Shown here piece after piece: positions 46,150-57,852 of a stretch of 64,000 bases of DNA. The position numbers were made by a program, and so were the translations under genes. Origin of the DNA: an uncultured Dysgonomonas sp. (GTDB taxonomy: Bacteria; Bacteroidota; Bacteroidia; Bacteroidales; Dysgonomonadaceae); contig NZ_LT599032.1 in the NCBI RefSeq assembly GCF_900079725.1, positions 122,948-186,947 on the forward strand. Direction: 5' to 3'. How positions within the stretch are numbered: position 1 is the stretch's first letter; each line of letters starts with the position of its first letter. Below the pieces are notes generated by a model, which searched no databases, had not been told where the DNA came from, and saw only the letters and a program-made list of their open reading frames with translations.

Positions 46150-49100
46150 ATGGGATTCGCTGATATTTTATCATCATTATTCGGGAACAAATCTCAACGC
46201 GACTTAAAAGAGATTAATCCATACGTAGACCGCATTAAGGCTGTATACCCGTCGATAGAGAAACTCTCTCATGACGAACTACGTGCCAAAACTGCTGAAA
46301 TCAGGCAACAGGTACAAGACTATGTGGCCACCGAAAAAAATAAGATTGCCGAACTGAAAGCCGGGGTTGAAGCACTGGAAATAGACCAACGCGAAGACGT
46401 TTGGGCAGAAGTGGACAAACTGGAAAAAGAAGTTACCGACAAATATGAAGAAGTACTCGAAAAAGTACTTCCTGAAGTATTTTCAATTGTAAAAGAAACC
46501 GCTCGCCGCCTCACAGAAAACGAAGAAGTTATTGTGACTGCCACTGAGTTTGACAAGGAACTTGCAGAAACACATGACTTTGTAAGTATAGATGGTGATA
46601 AGGCTGTTTATTACAAACGCTGGACTGCCGGAGGAAACGAAATAGTATGGGATATGATCCACTATGATGTACAGCTCTTTGGTGGAGTTGTGCTACATAA
46701 GGGTAAAATTGCTGAAATGGCCACGGGGGAAGGTAAAACGCTGGTAGGTACACTGCCTGTATTCCTCAATGCCCTTACCGGAAACGGTGTGCATGTGGTT
46801 ACGGTGAATGATTATCTGGCAAAACGTGACTCGGAGTGGATGGGACCGATCTATATGTTCAACGGATTGTCTGTTGATTGTATAGATAAGCATCAGCCGA
46901 ATTCGGAAGGCCGCCGCAAAGCATATCAGGCAGATATCACATTCGGAACGAATAATGAATTCGGCTTTGACTACCTGCGTGATAATATGGCAATTAACCC
47001 ATCGGACCTTGTGCAACGCAAGCATAATTATGCGATTGTGGACGAGGTTGACTCCGTATTGATCGACGATGCACGTACTCCACTGATTATATCTGGGCCT
47101 ATTCCCAGAGGGGAACAACAACTGTTCGAGGAATTCCGTCCGCGTGTAGAAATCATTGTTAAAGCGCAAAGGGATCTTTGTACAAAATTATTGGCAGAAG
47201 CCAAAGCAAAAATAGCTTCGGAAGATAAAAAAGAACAGGAAGAAGGAAGTTTGCTTTTGTATCGTTCATTCAAGGGACTTCCTAAAAACAAACCACTCAT
47301 TAAGTTCTTGAGTGAACCGGGAGTTAAATCTTCCATGTTGAAAACCGAAGAGCATTATATGGCAGAGCAAATGCGCAATATGCATATTGTTACTGACGAT
47401 TTGTACTTCGTTATTGATGAAAAAAACAACAGTATAGAACTCACTGACAAAGGAATAGACTTACTTACCGGTAATTCTGATGACCCATTATTCTTTGTAT
47501 TGCCGGATATTGGCGCGCTTCTTTCCGATTTAGAAAATCAGTCGCTGACCGATGCCCAGAAAGCTGAAAAGAAAGACGAGTTGATGCAGAGCTACTCTAT
47601 CAAATCGGAACGGGTACACACCGTAAACCAATTACTTAAAGCATATGCTTTGTTTGAGAAAGACGACGAATACGTTGTTATGGACAACAAAGTAATGATT
47701 GTAGATGAGCAAACAGGCCGTATTATGGATGGCCGCCGTTATTCAGACGGTTTGCATCAGGCTATAGAAGCAAAAGAGCGTGTGAAAGTGGAAGCTGCCA
47801 CACAAACATTTGCAACTATTACCTTACAAAACTATTTCCGTATGTACCACAAGCTTTCGGGTATGACCGGTACGGCGGAGACAGAAGCAGGAGAGTTGTG
47901 GAACATCTATAAGCTTGATGTGGTTGTGATCCCTACCAACAGACCAATCGCACGTAAGGATATGAATGACCGCATCTATAAAACGAAGCGTGAAAAATAT
48001 ACTGCAGTCATCCACGAGATAGAAGAGCTTGTAAATCAAGGCCGAGCTGTACTTGTAGGTACTACTTCGGTAGAAATCTCCGAGTTGTTGAGCAAGATGC
48101 TCACCATGCGTAAGATCAAGCATAACGTACTGAATGCCAAGTTACACCAGCGTGAAGCAGAAGTTGTAGCCTTGGCCGGACAACCGGGGGCAGTTACCAT
48201 TGCTACCAATATGGCTGGTCGTGGTACCGACATCAAACTTGCACCAAGTGTAAAAGAAGCTGGAGGATTGGCTATTATAGGTACAGAGAGACACGAATCG
48301 CGCCGTGTAGACCGCCAGTTGCGTGGTCGTGCAGGACGTCAGGGAGACCCGGGCTCTTCTGTATTCTACATCTCACTGGAAGACGATTTGATGCGTCTGT
48401 TCGCATCGGAACGTATTGCCGGAATGATGGACCGTATGGGCTTTAAAGAAGGCGAAATGCTTGAACATAACATGCTCAGCAAGTCGGTGGAACGTGCACA
48501 AAAGAAAGTGGAAGAAAATAACTTCGGTATCCGTAAACGTTTGCTGGAATACGATGATGTGATGAACTCGCAACGTGAAGTTATTTACAAACGTCGTCGC
48601 CATGCACTTATGGGCGAACGTATCGGAATCGATATCGTGAATATGTTCTACGACACTGCCGTGAATATAGTAGAGCAATATGCGGACAACCTTGACTACG
48701 AAGGATTGAAGATAGACCTGCTGCGCTTGCTTGCTATTGAAGTTCCGTTCGATGAAGCCAGCTTCCGCACGATGAAATCGGATGCAATGGTAGATCAGAT
48801 ATACGATACGGCAGTTCAGAACTTCAAACATAAGATGGACCGTCTGGCTGAAATCGCAAATCCCGTAATCAAACAGGTTTATGAAGAACAAGGCGATAAA
48901 TTCGAGAACATACTGATTCCTATTACAGACGGAAAACGCGTTTATAATATATCTTGTAATCTGAAAGAAGCATACGACAGCCAGTCGAAAGATATTATCA
49001 AATCGTTTGAAAAGGCAATCGTATTGCATACTATAGATGAAGAATGGAAAGAACATCTTCGTGAGATGGATGAACTTCGCCAGTCTGTACAGAATGCAAG

Positions 49101-49464
49101 TTATGAGCAAAAAGACCCTCTGTTGATCTATAAACTGGAATCATTCAACTTGTTCAAATCTATGCTTAACAGTGTTAATGGTAAAGCCGTAACAATACTG
49201 ATGCGCGGACAAATACCTGTACGTGAACCGGAACAGGTACGTCAGGCAGCTCCGGAGCAAAAGACAGATTATAGCCGCTATCGTACCGAACGTAACGAGA
49301 TGGAAGACGGAAACGCTACTCAGGGAGGAGGACAAAGACCGCCGCAACCACAGGGTGCGCCGAAAATAGCACCCGTACATGTAGATAAAAAGCCGGGAAG
49401 AAACGAGCCTTGCTATTGTGGAAGTGGTAAAAAATATAAGAATTGTCACGGTAAAAACGAATGA
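46150..49464 (+). CDS. secA: Preprotein translocase ATPase SecA
   Basis: This is the motor of the Sec export channel. It shows Walker [11 protein letters not shown] (about residue 195), [26 protein letters not shown], the AGRGTDIKL and [14 protein letters not shown] helicase motifs, and a C-terminal zinc-binding tail [14 protein letters not shown]. At 1104 residues it is longer than E. coli SecA (901); extra segments after residue 60 and in the preprotein-binding region are normal for Bacteroidota. It is followed by a terminator. Confidence 0.98.
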   Translation: MGFADILSSLFGNKSQRDLKEINPYVDRIKAVYPSIEKLSHDELRAKTAEIRQQVQDYVATEKNKIAELKAGVEALEIDQREDVWAEVDKLEKEVTDKYEEVLEKVLPEVFSIVKETARRLTENEEVIVTATEFDKELAETHDFVSIDGDKAVYYKRWTAGGNEIVWDMIHYDVQLFGGVVLHKGKIAEMATGEGKTLVGTLPVFLNALTGNGVHVVTVNDYLAKRDSEWMGPIYMFNGLSVDCIDKHQPNSEGRRKAYQADITFGTNNEFGFDYLRDNMAINPSDLVQRKHNYAIVDEVDSVLIDDARTPLIISGPIPRGEQQLFEEFRPRVEIIVKAQRDLCTKLLAEAKAKIASEDKKEQEEGSLLLYRSFKGLPKNKPLIKFLSEPGVKSSMLKTEEHYMAEQMRNMHIVTDDLYFVIDEKNNSIELTDKGIDLLTGNSDDPLFFVLPDIGALLSDLENQSLTDAQKAEKKDELMQSYSIKSERVHTVNQLLKAYALFEKDDEYVVMDNKVMIVDEQTGRIMDGRRYSDGLHQAIEAKERVKVEAATQTFATITLQNYFRMYHKLSGMTGTAETEAGELWNIYKLDVVVIPTNRPIARKDMNDRIYKTKREKYTAVIHEIEELVNQGRAVLVGTTSVEISELLSKMLTMRKIKHNVLNAKLHQREAEVVALAGQPGAVTIATNMAGRGTDIKLAPSVKEAGGLAIIGTERHESRRVDRQLRGRAGRQGDPGSSVFYISLEDDLMRLFASERIAGMMDRMGFKEGEMLEHNMLSKSVERAQKKVEENNFGIRKRLLEYDDVMNSQREVIYKRRRHALMGERIGIDIVNMFYDTAVNIVEQYADNLDYEGLKIDLLRLLAIEVPFDEASFRTMKSDAMVDQIYDTAVQNFKHKMDRLAEIANPVIKQVYEEQGDKFENILIPITDGKRVYNISCNLKEAYDSQSKDIIKSFEKAIVLHTIDEEWKEHLREMDELRQSVQNASYEQKDPLLIYKLESFNLFKSMLNSVNGKAVTILMRGQIPVREPEQVRQAAPEQKTDYSRYRTERNEMEDGNATQGGGQRPPQPQGAPKIAPVHVDKKPGRNEPCYCGSGKKYKNCHGKNE

Positions 49465-49550
49465 TCTCAGTGCACGAGAGAAATGAATTGGCAGGTTATA
49501 TTTTGAATGCTTGATTTATCTCTCAAACCTGCTAATAATTAAATATAAAA

Positions 49551-49585
49551 AGCCCGATGAAATTTAGTATTCATCGGGCTTTTTT
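49551..49585 (+). terminator. Intrinsic terminator after secA
   Basis: AGCCCGATGA (49551-49560) pairs with TCATCGGGCT (49571-49580) and is followed by TTTTT. Confidence 0.92.
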
Positions 49586-49709
49586 GGCATATTATATTTT
49601 CTTAATACAAAGAAAATTTGTATCTTAGCATGTTTTTTGAACACTAGAAAATACCTCATTTCGGAGGTACTTCACAAATATTTGAGAATAAAAATTTTAT
49701 CTTAAAATA

Positions 49710-52301
49710 ATGGCAGAAACAGAGGACAGAATTATTAAGATTAACATCGAGGATGAGATGAAATCTGCCTACATTGACTATTCAATGTCGGTAATAGTAT
49801 CGAGGGCATTACCTGATGTAAGAGACGGATTCAAGCCCGTTCACCGCCGTATCCTTTTTGGTATGAGCGAACTTGGTAACGCATCTAACAAACCACACAA
49901 AAAATCCGCCAGAATTGTCGGAGAAGTATTAGGTAAGTATCACCCGCACGGCGATTCATCAGTTTATTTTGCTATGGTGCGTATGGCTCAGGAATGGAGC
50001 ATGCGTTACCTGCTGGTAGACGGACAAGGTAATATGGGTAGTGTCGATGGTGATATGCCTGCTGCCATGCGTTATACAGAAGCAAGACTTAGCCGTTTGG
50101 CCGAAGAAATGCTAAAAGATATAGATAAGGAAACTGTTGATTTTCAGTTAAACTTTGACGATACGCTGAAAGAACCGACCGTTCTTCCTACACGTATTCC
50201 GAATTTGCTTATCAATGGAGCATCTGGTATTGCCGTAGGTATGGCTACCAATATGGCTCCGCATAATATGACCGAAGCTATCAACGCCACCATCGCATAT
50301 ATAGAAAATAAGGACATTGATACCGCAGGATTGATGCAACACATTAAAGCCCCTGATTTTCCATCCGGAGGCTTTATCTATGGATATCAGGGTGTTATAG
50401 ATGCTTTTGAGACAGGCCGTGGACGCGTTATCATGCGTGGCCGTGCCGAAATAGAAGTGGAAGGTAACCATGACAAAATTGTGATTACTGAAATTCCATA
50501 CCTTGTAAACAAAGCCGAGTTAATCAAGCATATAGCAGATTTAGTCGGTGAGAAACGTCTTGAAGGTATCAGCAATGTCAATGACGAGTCGGACCGTCAG
50601 GGAATGCGTATAGTAGTAGATGTAAAACGCGATGCAAATGCGAATGTAGTCCTCAATAAACTATATAAACTGACCGCATTACAATCTTCATTCAGTGTAA
50701 ATAATATCGCCTTGGTAAAAGGTCGTCCTAAAACGCTGAATTTGAAAGAAATGATAGGGTTCTTCGTTGAACACAGAATTGATGTGGTAACCCGCAGGAC
50801 TATTTATGAACTGCGCAAAGCCGAAGAACGCGCTCATATATTAGAAGGATTGATTATAGCTTCAGATAATATCGATGAAGTCATAGCCATCATCAGAGCT
50901 TCAAAGTCGCCTCAAGAGGCCATAGAAAGCTTGATAGAGCGATTTAATCTATCTGAAATACAAGCCCGTGCTATCGTTGAAATGCGTCTGCGCCAGTTGA
51001 CAGGACTGGAACAGGACAAGCTTCGCAACGAATATGATGAAATACAGAAGTTAATAGCCTATCTGAATGAGATTCTGGTTAATGAAGAACTTCGTATGAA
51101 AGTTATTACGGATGAATTGATCGAAGTAAGGGATAAATATGGTGATGCACGCCGCACAGAAATTGTATATGCATCAGAAGAACTGAATCCAGAAGATTTT
51201 TATTCCAATGATGAAATGATCATTACCATTTCTCACCTTGGCTATATCAAACGTACTCCTCTTTCCGAGTTCAGAGCTCAAAACAGAGGTGGAGTAGGAG
51301 CAAAAGGCTCGGAAACCCGTGATACTGACTTTATTGAGCACATTTATCCTGCATCTATGCACAATTATATGTTGTTGTTTACACAGAAAGGGAAATGTTA
51401 CTGGTTGCGTGTATTCGATATACCTGAAGGAACAAAGAATTCGAAAGGACGTGCTATTCAGAATCTGCTGAACATTGATTCAGATGACAAAGTAACAGCA
51501 TTTGTTCGTGTAAGAGGTTTCAGCGATACCGAATTTATAAACAGTCATTACCTGATTTTCTGTACAAAAGAAGGTGTAATAAAGAAAACAAGTCTTGAGG
51601 CCTATTCCCGTCCACGTCAGAATGGTGTGAATGCAATTACTATCCGCGAAGAAGATAGAGTAATTGAAGTACTGATGACTGACGGCGAAAGTGAAATCTT
51701 ACTTGCTAATCGTAATGGACGCGCCATACGCTTCAATGAAAAAGATGTACGTGTAATGGGTCGTACAGCAACCGGAGTACGCGGTATGCGTTTGGACGAA
51801 GACGGACAGGATGAAGTTATCGGTATGTTGGCTATGTCGAAAGAAGCCCAGAAAAACGAAACGATCATGGTGGTTTCGGAACAAGGCTATGGTAAACGTA
51901 CAAATCTGAATGAAAAAGACGAAGAAGGAAACGAAATACTCGATGAAAACGGCGAAATTGTACCGGTTTACCGTATCACCAGTCGTGGAGGCAAAGGGGT
52001 TAAAACTCTTAATATTACAGAGAAAACTGGTAAACTTGTATCTATAAATAGTGTTACCGACGAAAACGATTTAATGATTATTAACAAGTCTGGTATCACT
52101 ATTCGTCTAAAAGTTTCAGATATTCGCACTATGGGACGTGCTACTCAGGGAGTAAGGCTCATAAATCTGGGAAAAAGAAATGATGAAATCGCATCAATCT
52201 GTAAAGTAGAATCTGAATCAGAACCAGATGATATAGAAGAAGTTGACATTCTGGATAATGAAACAGACAATACAAACAATACGGAAATAACTGAGGAATA
52301 A
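49710..52301 (+). CDS. gyrA: DNA gyrase subunit A
   Basis: This is the breakage-rejoining subunit of gyrase. The catalytic tyrosine is Y122 in AMRYTEARL. The quinolone-resistance region reads [17 protein letters not shown], with Ser at the position equivalent to E. coli Ser83. The C-terminal beta-pinwheel includes the GyrA-box-like [10 protein letters not shown]. It has 863 residues with an acidic tail. TATCTTAG at 49621-49628 could be its -7 element. The TPR gene starts 23 bases downstream. Confidence 0.97.
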   Translation: MAETEDRIIKINIEDEMKSAYIDYSMSVIVSRALPDVRDGFKPVHRRILFGMSELGNASNKPHKKSARIVGEVLGKYHPHGDSSVYFAMVRMAQEWSMRYLLVDGQGNMGSVDGDMPAAMRYTEARLSRLAEEMLKDIDKETVDFQLNFDDTLKEPTVLPTRIPNLLINGASGIAVGMATNMAPHNMTEAINATIAYIENKDIDTAGLMQHIKAPDFPSGGFIYGYQGVIDAFETGRGRVIMRGRAEIEVEGNHDKIVITEIPYLVNKAELIKHIADLVGEKRLEGISNVNDESDRQGMRIVVDVKRDANANVVLNKLYKLTALQSSFSVNNIALVKGRPKTLNLKEMIGFFVEHRIDVVTRRTIYELRKAEERAHILEGLIIASDNIDEVIAIIRASKSPQEAIESLIERFNLSEIQARAIVEMRLRQLTGLEQDKLRNEYDEIQKLIAYLNEILVNEELRMKVITDELIEVRDKYGDARRTEIVYASEELNPEDFYSNDEMIITISHLGYIKRTPLSEFRAQNRGGVGAKGSETRDTDFIEHIYPASMHNYMLLFTQKGKCYWLRVFDIPEGTKNSKGRAIQNLLNIDSDDKVTAFVRVRGFSDTEFINSHYLIFCTKEGVIKKTSLEAYSRPRQNGVNAITIREEDRVIEVLMTDGESEILLANRNGRAIRFNEKDVRVMGRTATGVRGMRLDEDGQDEVIGMLAMSKEAQKNETIMVVSEQGYGKRTNLNEKDEEGNEILDENGEIVPVYRITSRGGKGVKTLNITEKTGKLVSINSVTDENDLMIINKSGITIRLKVSDIRTMGRATQGVRLINLGKRNDEIASICKVESESEPDDIEEVDILDNETDNTNNTEITEE

Positions 52302-52324
52302 TTAATTTAAAAATAAATGATTTT

Positions 52325-53611
52325 ATGAAACGTATATTATTAGTAACATCATTATGCTTACTTGCCAGCTTTTCGTTCGCTCAGAAGAAAGCTGTAAAAG
52401 ATGCTAAATCAGCGATGAAAAACAATGTTCCGGAGGCAAGAGAACTGATTAAACCTGCTCTGACAGATCCGGAAACAGCAAGTGATCCTGAAACATGGAA
52501 AATAGCGGGAGACATTGAATACAAAGCTTTCGACGATGAGCGTACATTGGAGATGCAAAAAGAAATAACAGGGAAAGGTGGAAACGAAGAAGCTATGTAT
52601 GTTGGGCTATACAATATGTATGACCCATATATCAAAGCAGACGAACTGGGCCAGATACCTAATGAAAAAGGACAGGTAAAAAATAAATTCAGAAAAGATA
52701 TCGTTAAGAATATGAGAGATGGCCACAGATTCTACATCAATGGTGGTGTTTTCTATAACGATAAAAAAGATTTCAAAAAAGCAGCAGACTTCTTTGAAAG
52801 ATACTGGGAACTACCAACACTTGCAATGTTTGAAGATACTCAAGCAGACTTCAACCTGCAAGATACTACATATCAGACAATTAAATATTATGCAGTAATC
52901 AGTTCAATCCAGTCTCAAGACCATCCACGTTCAATAAAACTGTTGAGAAAGCTAATAGCAGAACCATACATTCAAAACAGTACATACAAAGAAAGTGATG
53001 TATATGAATTGCTTACAAGTGAGTATCAACAAACAGGTGATAGTGTGGCTTATGTAAGTGCTTTATTGGAAGGTGCTCAGAAATTCCCTAAAAATAAATA
53101 TTTCACTCCAAATCTGATTAATGAATATATCAGAGGAGGTAAGACTACAGAAGCTATCGCATACCTTGATCAGGCAATCGTGAATGACCCTACAAATACA
53201 TGCGACCTAATGAGCGTGAAGGCATCTTTATATTCAGAACAAAAAGATTATGCTCAGGCAGAACCTGCATATCAGACTGCCCTGAATGCTGATGCTAACT
53301 GCGAAAGAGCATTAGAAGGATTAGGTGTATTATATGTATTACAGGCACAGGATATGAAGGAAAAAGCCGGACAATCTACTAACAGGAAAGAACAGGCTGA
53401 TATGGACAAACAAACTACAGAATTGTACTCAAAAGCACTGCCATATCTGGAAAAATATCGTGAAATTCTGAAGAGTAAAAATGCTGACAGTTTAGATTTA
53501 AGACCAGCATTAATGAAATTACAGAATGTTTATTATAACCTAAGCCTTTTGAATGTAGATAAATCGAAAGAATTAGATGCAATAGATAAAGAACTTAGCG
53601 CATTGAACTAA
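52325..53611 (+). CDS. Secreted tetratricopeptide-repeat protein
   Basis: A signal peptide (ending SFSFAQ) is followed by a helical protein with TPR-like repeats, clearest at about residues 140-165, 265-300 and 310-350 (for example QKDYAQAEPAYQTALNADANCERALEGLG). It has 428 residues. It probably acts as a periplasmic scaffold, and nothing in the sequence shows the partner. It follows gyrA closely and ends at a strong terminator. Confidence 0.82.
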   Translation: MKRILLVTSLCLLASFSFAQKKAVKDAKSAMKNNVPEARELIKPALTDPETASDPETWKIAGDIEYKAFDDERTLEMQKEITGKGGNEEAMYVGLYNMYDPYIKADELGQIPNEKGQVKNKFRKDIVKNMRDGHRFYINGGVFYNDKKDFKKAADFFERYWELPTLAMFEDTQADFNLQDTTYQTIKYYAVISSIQSQDHPRSIKLLRKLIAEPYIQNSTYKESDVYELLTSEYQQTGDSVAYVSALLEGAQKFPKNKYFTPNLINEYIRGGKTTEAIAYLDQAIVNDPTNTCDLMSVKASLYSEQKDYAQAEPAYQTALNADANCERALEGLGVLYVLQAQDMKEKAGQSTNRKEQADMDKQTTELYSKALPYLEKYREILKSKNADSLDLRPALMKLQNVYYNLSLLNVDKSKELDAIDKELSALN

Positions 53612-53635
53612 GTTTATAAATAAATACACAAGAAA

Positions 53636-53671
53636 GCATCTATAGAGATTTCTATAGATGCTTTTTCTTTT
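53636..53671 (+). terminator. Intrinsic terminator after the TPR gene
   Basis: GCATCTATAGA (53636-53646) pairs with TCTATAGATGC (53651-53661), followed by TTTTTCTTTT. Confidence 0.92.
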
Positions 53672-53837
53672 ATTATCTTCTTGTTTTTTGCTATATTTAC
53701 AGCTAAATTTAAAGATTAAATTAATCAAGGAATAAGCTCAGATAAAAGTTATATAATTACTATTATGTTTAATTACATCTTTCAAGAATCTCTTATAACT
53801 TTACGATATTGACTTATTCATAGCAATAAGCACATAC

Positions 53838-54938
53838 ATGGAACATTTCGAAAATGACGAACAATTTCAGGGATTGCGCGTAAATAAAGGTACAGGAGAA
53901 CAGCCCACAGTTAATCCCTACTTAGATAGCTTCAAAAAATTCAAACGTAAAACATATACCGTATCCGAATATGTTGAAGGTATACTCAAGGGAAACATAA
54001 GCATTCTGGGACAAGCTGTTACACTTATAGAAAGTGCAAAGACAGAGCATCAGTCTATAGCACAGGAAGTTATAGAAAAATGTCTACCATATACAGGTAA
54101 CTCTGTACGTGTGGGGATTACAGGTGTTCCAGGTGCAGGAAAAAGTACCTCTATAGACGCTTTTGGGATGCATATCCTAAAAGAAAATGAAGCCTCCAAA
54201 GTGGCAGTATTGGCTATAGACCCATCCAGCGAACTTACTAAAGGAAGTATTTTGGGGGATAAAACCCGCATGGAACGATTATCTATAGAAAAGAGAGCCT
54301 TCATCCGCCCCTCCCCTTCTGCTGGCTCACTTGGCGGTGTTGCACGCAAAACGCGGGAAACAATAATTCTTTGCGAAGCTGCCGGATTTGATCGTATTAT
54401 AGTTGAGACTGTTGGGGTTGGACAATCTGAAACGGCTGTACATTCAATGGTCGACTTCTTCCTATTAATCCAATTAGCCGGAACCGGAGACGAATTACAA
54501 GGGATCAAACGCGGAATAATGGAAATGGCAGATGGAATTGTTATTAATAAAGCGGATGGTAATAATATCGAAAAGGCCCGTTTAGCCCAATCTCATTTTC
54601 AGAATGCACTACATCTGTTTCCCCTACCCGATTCCGGTTGGCAACCTAAAGTGTTGACATATTCCGGTTATTATGAAATAGGAATCGATGAAGTGTGGAA
54701 TATGATAGATGAATATATCGATTTTGTTAAAAAGAGTGGTTATTTTGAACATAGACGCAATTCACAGTCCAGATTCTGGATGTATGAAACTATTAACGAA
54801 CGACTGAAAAGTAATTTTTACAACGATCCGGAGGTACAGAAAGAGTTGATTTTATGTGAAAACCAAGTGTTAAATTCACATATGAGTTCATTTGTTGCAG
54901 CTAATAAAGTGTTGGATATATACTTAAAACGCTCATAA
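53838..54938 (+). CDS. meaB: Methylmalonyl-CoA mutase-associated G-protein chaperone
   Basis: MeaB protects and reloads adenosylcobalamin-dependent methylmalonyl-CoA mutase. G1 is GVPGAGKST (about residues 93-101), followed by LAIDPSS, the switch region RMERLSIEKRAFIRPSPSAGSLGGV, VETVGVGQSE (G3-like) and NKAD (G4). At 366 residues it is normal. The mutase genes are not in this window. TAACTTTA at 53796-53803 is a weak -7 candidate. Confidence 0.94.
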   Translation: MEHFENDEQFQGLRVNKGTGEQPTVNPYLDSFKKFKRKTYTVSEYVEGILKGNISILGQAVTLIESAKTEHQSIAQEVIEKCLPYTGNSVRVGITGVPGAGKSTSIDAFGMHILKENEASKVAVLAIDPSSELTKGSILGDKTRMERLSIEKRAFIRPSPSAGSLGGVARKTRETIILCEAAGFDRIIVETVGVGQSETAVHSMVDFFLLIQLAGTGDELQGIKRGIMEMADGIVINKADGNNIEKARLAQSHFQNALHLFPLPDSGWQPKVLTYSGYYEIGIDEVWNMIDEYIDFVKKSGYFEHRRNSQSRFWMYETINERLKSNFYNDPEVQKELILCENQVLNSHMSSFVAANKVLDIYLKRS

Positions 54939-55009
54939 ATAACCTCTTTTTAACTAAAGGAATGCTTTATTATTCACTTTTAAAGTCCTTATTTTACCAC
55001 AGAATTGAT

Positions 55010-55017
55010 TATATTTG
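55010..55017 (+). promoter_or_regulatory. -7 element upstream of the ROK kinase
   Basis: TATATTTG matches TAnnTTTG and lies 51 bases before the start codon. No good -33 TTG is seen. Confidence 0.45.
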
Positions 55018-55068
55018 TACGCATTATCACAAAAATAATTTCATTGTTTAATTAACATAATATAAATC

Positions 55069-56031
55069 ATGGAAAAACCATATGCTATTGGAATCGATAT
55101 CGGTGGAACTAACTCTGTTTTCGGTATAGTCGACAAGCGCGGCCATATCATAAATCAGGGCTCTATAAAAACAGGTGCTTACAAAGAAATAAACGAATAT
55201 GTAGACCATTTATCTGCTGGCGTTCAGGAGATAATAGACCAGGTCGGAGGTTCGGGAAATATCAAAGGTATTGGAGTTGGAGCACCGAATGGTAATTTTT
55301 TCACCGGTTGTATCGAATTTGCACCAAACCTCCCTTGGAAAGGTGTAATTCCATTGGCTCAAATGCTTACTGACAAATTAAATATACCTGTAGCTCTTAC
55401 GAATGACGCAAATGCTGCTGCAATTGGGGAAATGACCTATGGTGCAGCACGCGGAATGAAAGATTTCATTGTTATTACACTGGGAACCGGTGTAGGTAGC
55501 GGTATCGTGGTAAATGGACAGTTAGTATATGGACATGATGGATTTGCCGGGGAATTAGGTCATACAACAGCTATTCGTGAAGGCCGTATGTGTGGTTGCG
55601 GAAAAAAAGGATGTCTCGAAACCTATAGTTCAGCAACTGGTGTTGCCCGTACAGCTAGAGAATACCTGCAAACAAGAAAGGATCCAAGCGTATTGCGTGA
55701 ATTAGCCATTGATGAAATTACATCAAAAGATGTATACGACGCGGCAGTAAAAGGAGATAAACTGGCTAAAGAAATATTCGAATATACAGGTCAGGTTTTA
55801 GGTGAATCATTTGCCGATTTTGTAGCATTCTCCAGTCCTGAAGCAATCATCTTATTTGGAGGCTTAATAAAGGCAGGTAAGCTAATCTTTGATCCTGTGC
55901 GTAAGCATATGGAAGAGAATTTGCTCCCTATTTACCGTAATAAAATTAAGTTATTAATGTCGGAACTTAAAGAAAGCGATGCAGCCGTACTAGGAGCCAG
56001 TGCATTAGGCTGGGAAGTAAAAGACTATTAA
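55069..56031 (+). CDS. ROK-family sugar kinase, probable glucokinase
   Basis: It phosphorylates glucose or a related hexose. The ATP site is GIDIGGTNSVFGIVD; LTNDANAAAIGE carries the catalytic Asp, followed by GTGVGSGIVVNGQ. The ROK zinc motif has HTT then CGCGKKGCLE. The length, 320 residues, matches cytosolic ROK glucokinases, and there is no HTH, so it is not a NagC-like repressor. Sugar specificity cannot be fixed from sequence alone. Confidence 0.9.
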   Translation: MEKPYAIGIDIGGTNSVFGIVDKRGHIINQGSIKTGAYKEINEYVDHLSAGVQEIIDQVGGSGNIKGIGVGAPNGNFFTGCIEFAPNLPWKGVIPLAQMLTDKLNIPVALTNDANAAAIGEMTYGAARGMKDFIVITLGTGVGSGIVVNGQLVYGHDGFAGELGHTTAIREGRMCGCGKKGCLETYSSATGVARTAREYLQTRKDPSVLRELAIDEITSKDVYDAAVKGDKLAKEIFEYTGQVLGESFADFVAFSSPEAIILFGGLIKAGKLIFDPVRKHMEENLLPIYRNKIKLLMSELKESDAAVLGASALGWEVKDY

Positions 56032-56062
56032 AAATTAAGCCAAAATAGTAAATGTATATAAG

Positions 56063-56102
56063 CAGCCTGTAGAATAAAGATATTTGCAGGCTGTTTCCTT
56101 TT
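56063..56102 (+). terminator. Probable terminator after the ROK gene
   Basis: CAGCCTG (56063-56069) pairs with CAGGCTG (56087-56093), extended by weak pairs into a 17-base loop, and TTTCCTTTT follows. Confidence 0.65.
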
Positions 56103-56136
56103 AGCAATTGGAGTTTCAAAATCAGGTTGATTTTAT

Positions 56137-56144
56137 TAACTTTG
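56137..56144 (+). promoter_or_regulatory. -7 element upstream of purM
   Basis: TAACTTTG fits the TAnnTTTG consensus 49 bases before the start. TTTC at 56114-56117 is an imperfect -33. Confidence 0.5.
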
Positions 56145-56193
56145 CCGGGGAATAAATAGGTCTGAGATTAAAATAAACTTATTAATAACAAAC

Positions 56194-57360
56194 ATGAGCG
56201 ATCAACGATATAATCAGCGAGGAGTTTCCGCATCGAAAGAAGATGTACACAATGCTATAAAGAACATTGATAAAGGAATATTTCCAAAAGCATTTTGCAA
56301 AATAATTCCTGATATACTGGGCGGAGATCCCGAATACTGCAATATAATGCATGCCGATGGGGCTGGTACAAAATCATCCCTTGCATATATCTACTGGAAA
56401 GAGACCGGAGATATATCTATATGGAAAGGTATTGCTCAAGATGCATTGATAATGAATATCGATGACCTGCTATGTGTTGGCGCAACCGATAATATACTGC
56501 TATCATCTACCATTGGCAGAAACAAAATGCTGATTCCCGGTGAAGTTATATCAGCCATTATAAACGGGACAAACGACTTATGTGAAGAATTATCAAACCT
56601 CGGTGTCAATATATATCCTACAGGTGGTGAAACAGCCGATGTAGGCGATTTGGTACGCACGATTATTGTGGACAGTACTGTTACCTGTCGCATGAAACGG
56701 TCTGATGTAATCTCTAATGACAAAATACAGGGAGGAGATGTTATCGTTGGGCTTTCATCATACGGCCGGGCTACATATGAGAAAGAATATAATGGCGGAA
56801 TGGGTAGCAATGGTCTTACATCAGCACGCCACGATGTATTCGCCAAATATCTTGCAGCCAAGTATCCTGAAAGTTATGACTCTTCTATCCCTCTGGATTT
56901 GGTATATTCCGGAAATATGAAGTTAACCGATAATATAGAGGGTTTAGATATAGATGCGGGAAGACTGGTGCTCTCCCCTACCCGCACCTATGCACCTGTC
57001 ATCAAACAGATACTGGAAAAATTAAGACCTCATATCCATGGCATGGTACATTGCTCTGGTGGTGCGCAAACTAAAGTTTTACATTTCGTTGATAATGTAA
57101 AAATCACAAAGAATAATCTATTTCCTGTGCCTCCATTATTCAAGCTTATCCAGAAGCAATCCGGTACAGACTGGAAAGAAATGTATAAGGTATTTAATAT
57201 GGGACACCGCATGGAGATATACTTATCACCGGAATATGCCCAGGAAGTAATTGAAATCTCCAAATCATACGGAATCGCAGCACAAATAGTCGGTTTTGTT
57301 GAAAAATCAGATAAAACAGAACTGGTGATAGAAAGTGAATTTGGTCGTTTTATTTATTGA
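56194..57360 (+). CDS. purM: Phosphoribosylformylglycinamidine cyclo-ligase (AIR synthase)-like
   Basis: PurM closes the imidazole ring in purine synthesis. The PurM fold is visible: the opening block with RGVSASKEDV, HADGAGTKSSLAY, a DALIMNIDDLLCVGA metal/ATP motif, PTGGETADVGDLV and GGDVIVGLSSYGRATYE. The C-terminal half includes GMVHCSGGAQTKV and VFNMGHRMEIY. At 388 residues it is longer than E. coli PurM (345), as is usual in Bacteroidota. No other pur gene adjoins it. Confidence 0.88.
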   Translation: MSDQRYNQRGVSASKEDVHNAIKNIDKGIFPKAFCKIIPDILGGDPEYCNIMHADGAGTKSSLAYIYWKETGDISIWKGIAQDALIMNIDDLLCVGATDNILLSSTIGRNKMLIPGEVISAIINGTNDLCEELSNLGVNIYPTGGETADVGDLVRTIIVDSTVTCRMKRSDVISNDKIQGGDVIVGLSSYGRATYEKEYNGGMGSNGLTSARHDVFAKYLAAKYPESYDSSIPLDLVYSGNMKLTDNIEGLDIDAGRLVLSPTRTYAPVIKQILEKLRPHIHGMVHCSGGAQTKVLHFVDNVKITKNNLFPVPPLFKLIQKQSGTDWKEMYKVFNMGHRMEIYLSPEYAQEVIEISKSYGIAAQIVGFVEKSDKTELVIESEFGRFIY

Positions 57361-57518
57361 TCAAAAAGATAATGTTAATAATATATCATCTTCGCTTACT
57401 CTTAGTTGCACTTTAACTGAATAATGTTACAGATAGGTCTATGACCTTAATTTAGAATGATTATCTATAAGCATTCTATATTTAACTTCTGTTAATAATA
57501 TTATAACCGAATAGCACT

Positions 57519-57526
57519 TATATTTG
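57519..57526 (+). promoter_or_regulatory. -7 element upstream of the Cys/Lys-rich gene
   Basis: TATATTTG matches TAnnTTTG 49 bases before the start codon. Confidence 0.5.
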
Positions 57527-57575
57527 CAACATTACCAAACTCAATGTGTAACCAAACAATTAAAAAAAGAAAGAG

Positions 57576-57797
57576 ATGAAAAAACTTCTAATGTCAGTTA
57601 TCATGTGTATCGCTTTTGTTGCATCGTCAAGTGTAATGGCTCAGGATACTACTCCTAAAAAAGAGTGCTGCAAAGCTAAAACAGAATGTACTAAAGACAA
57701 AAAAGACGCAGCCAAAGACAAGAAAGAATGCACTAAGGACAAGGCTACTGATAAAAAAGCCTGTTGTTCAAAAGATAAGAAAGCTGACAAAAAGTAA
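57576..57797 (+). CDS. Small secreted Cys/Lys-rich protein of unknown function
   Basis: It has 73 residues. A clear signal peptide (ending SVMAQ, about residue 23) leaves about 50 residues made almost only of Lys, Asp, Cys, Ala and Thr. The six mature cysteines fall in a CC...C...C...CC pattern separated by Lys/Asp-rich repeats such as CTKDKKD and CTKDKATDKK. Metal binding or disulfide formation is possible but not shown. It has its own -7 box and a strong terminator, which supports a real, perhaps well-expressed gene. I recognise no family. Confidence 0.8.
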   Translation: MKKLLMSVIMCIAFVASSSVMAQDTTPKKECCKAKTECTKDKKDAAKDKKECTKDKATDKKACCSKDKKADKK

Positions 57798-57814
57798 TCT
57801 TAAAGAATTGATAC

Positions 57815-57841
57815 AAAAGGGATTCCATCGGAATCCCTTTT
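57815..57841. terminator. Bidirectional terminator
   Basis: AAAAGGGATTCC (57815-57826) pairs perfectly with GGAATCCCTTTT (57830-57841). It separates the small gene from gcvT on the opposite strand. Confidence 0.92.
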
Positions 57842-57852
57842 CTGTTTATATA

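Noticed and set aside
48373-49110. A 245-codon minus-strand frame inside secA
   Set aside because: It is antisense to the conserved C-terminal half of SecA, with no start signals of its own.
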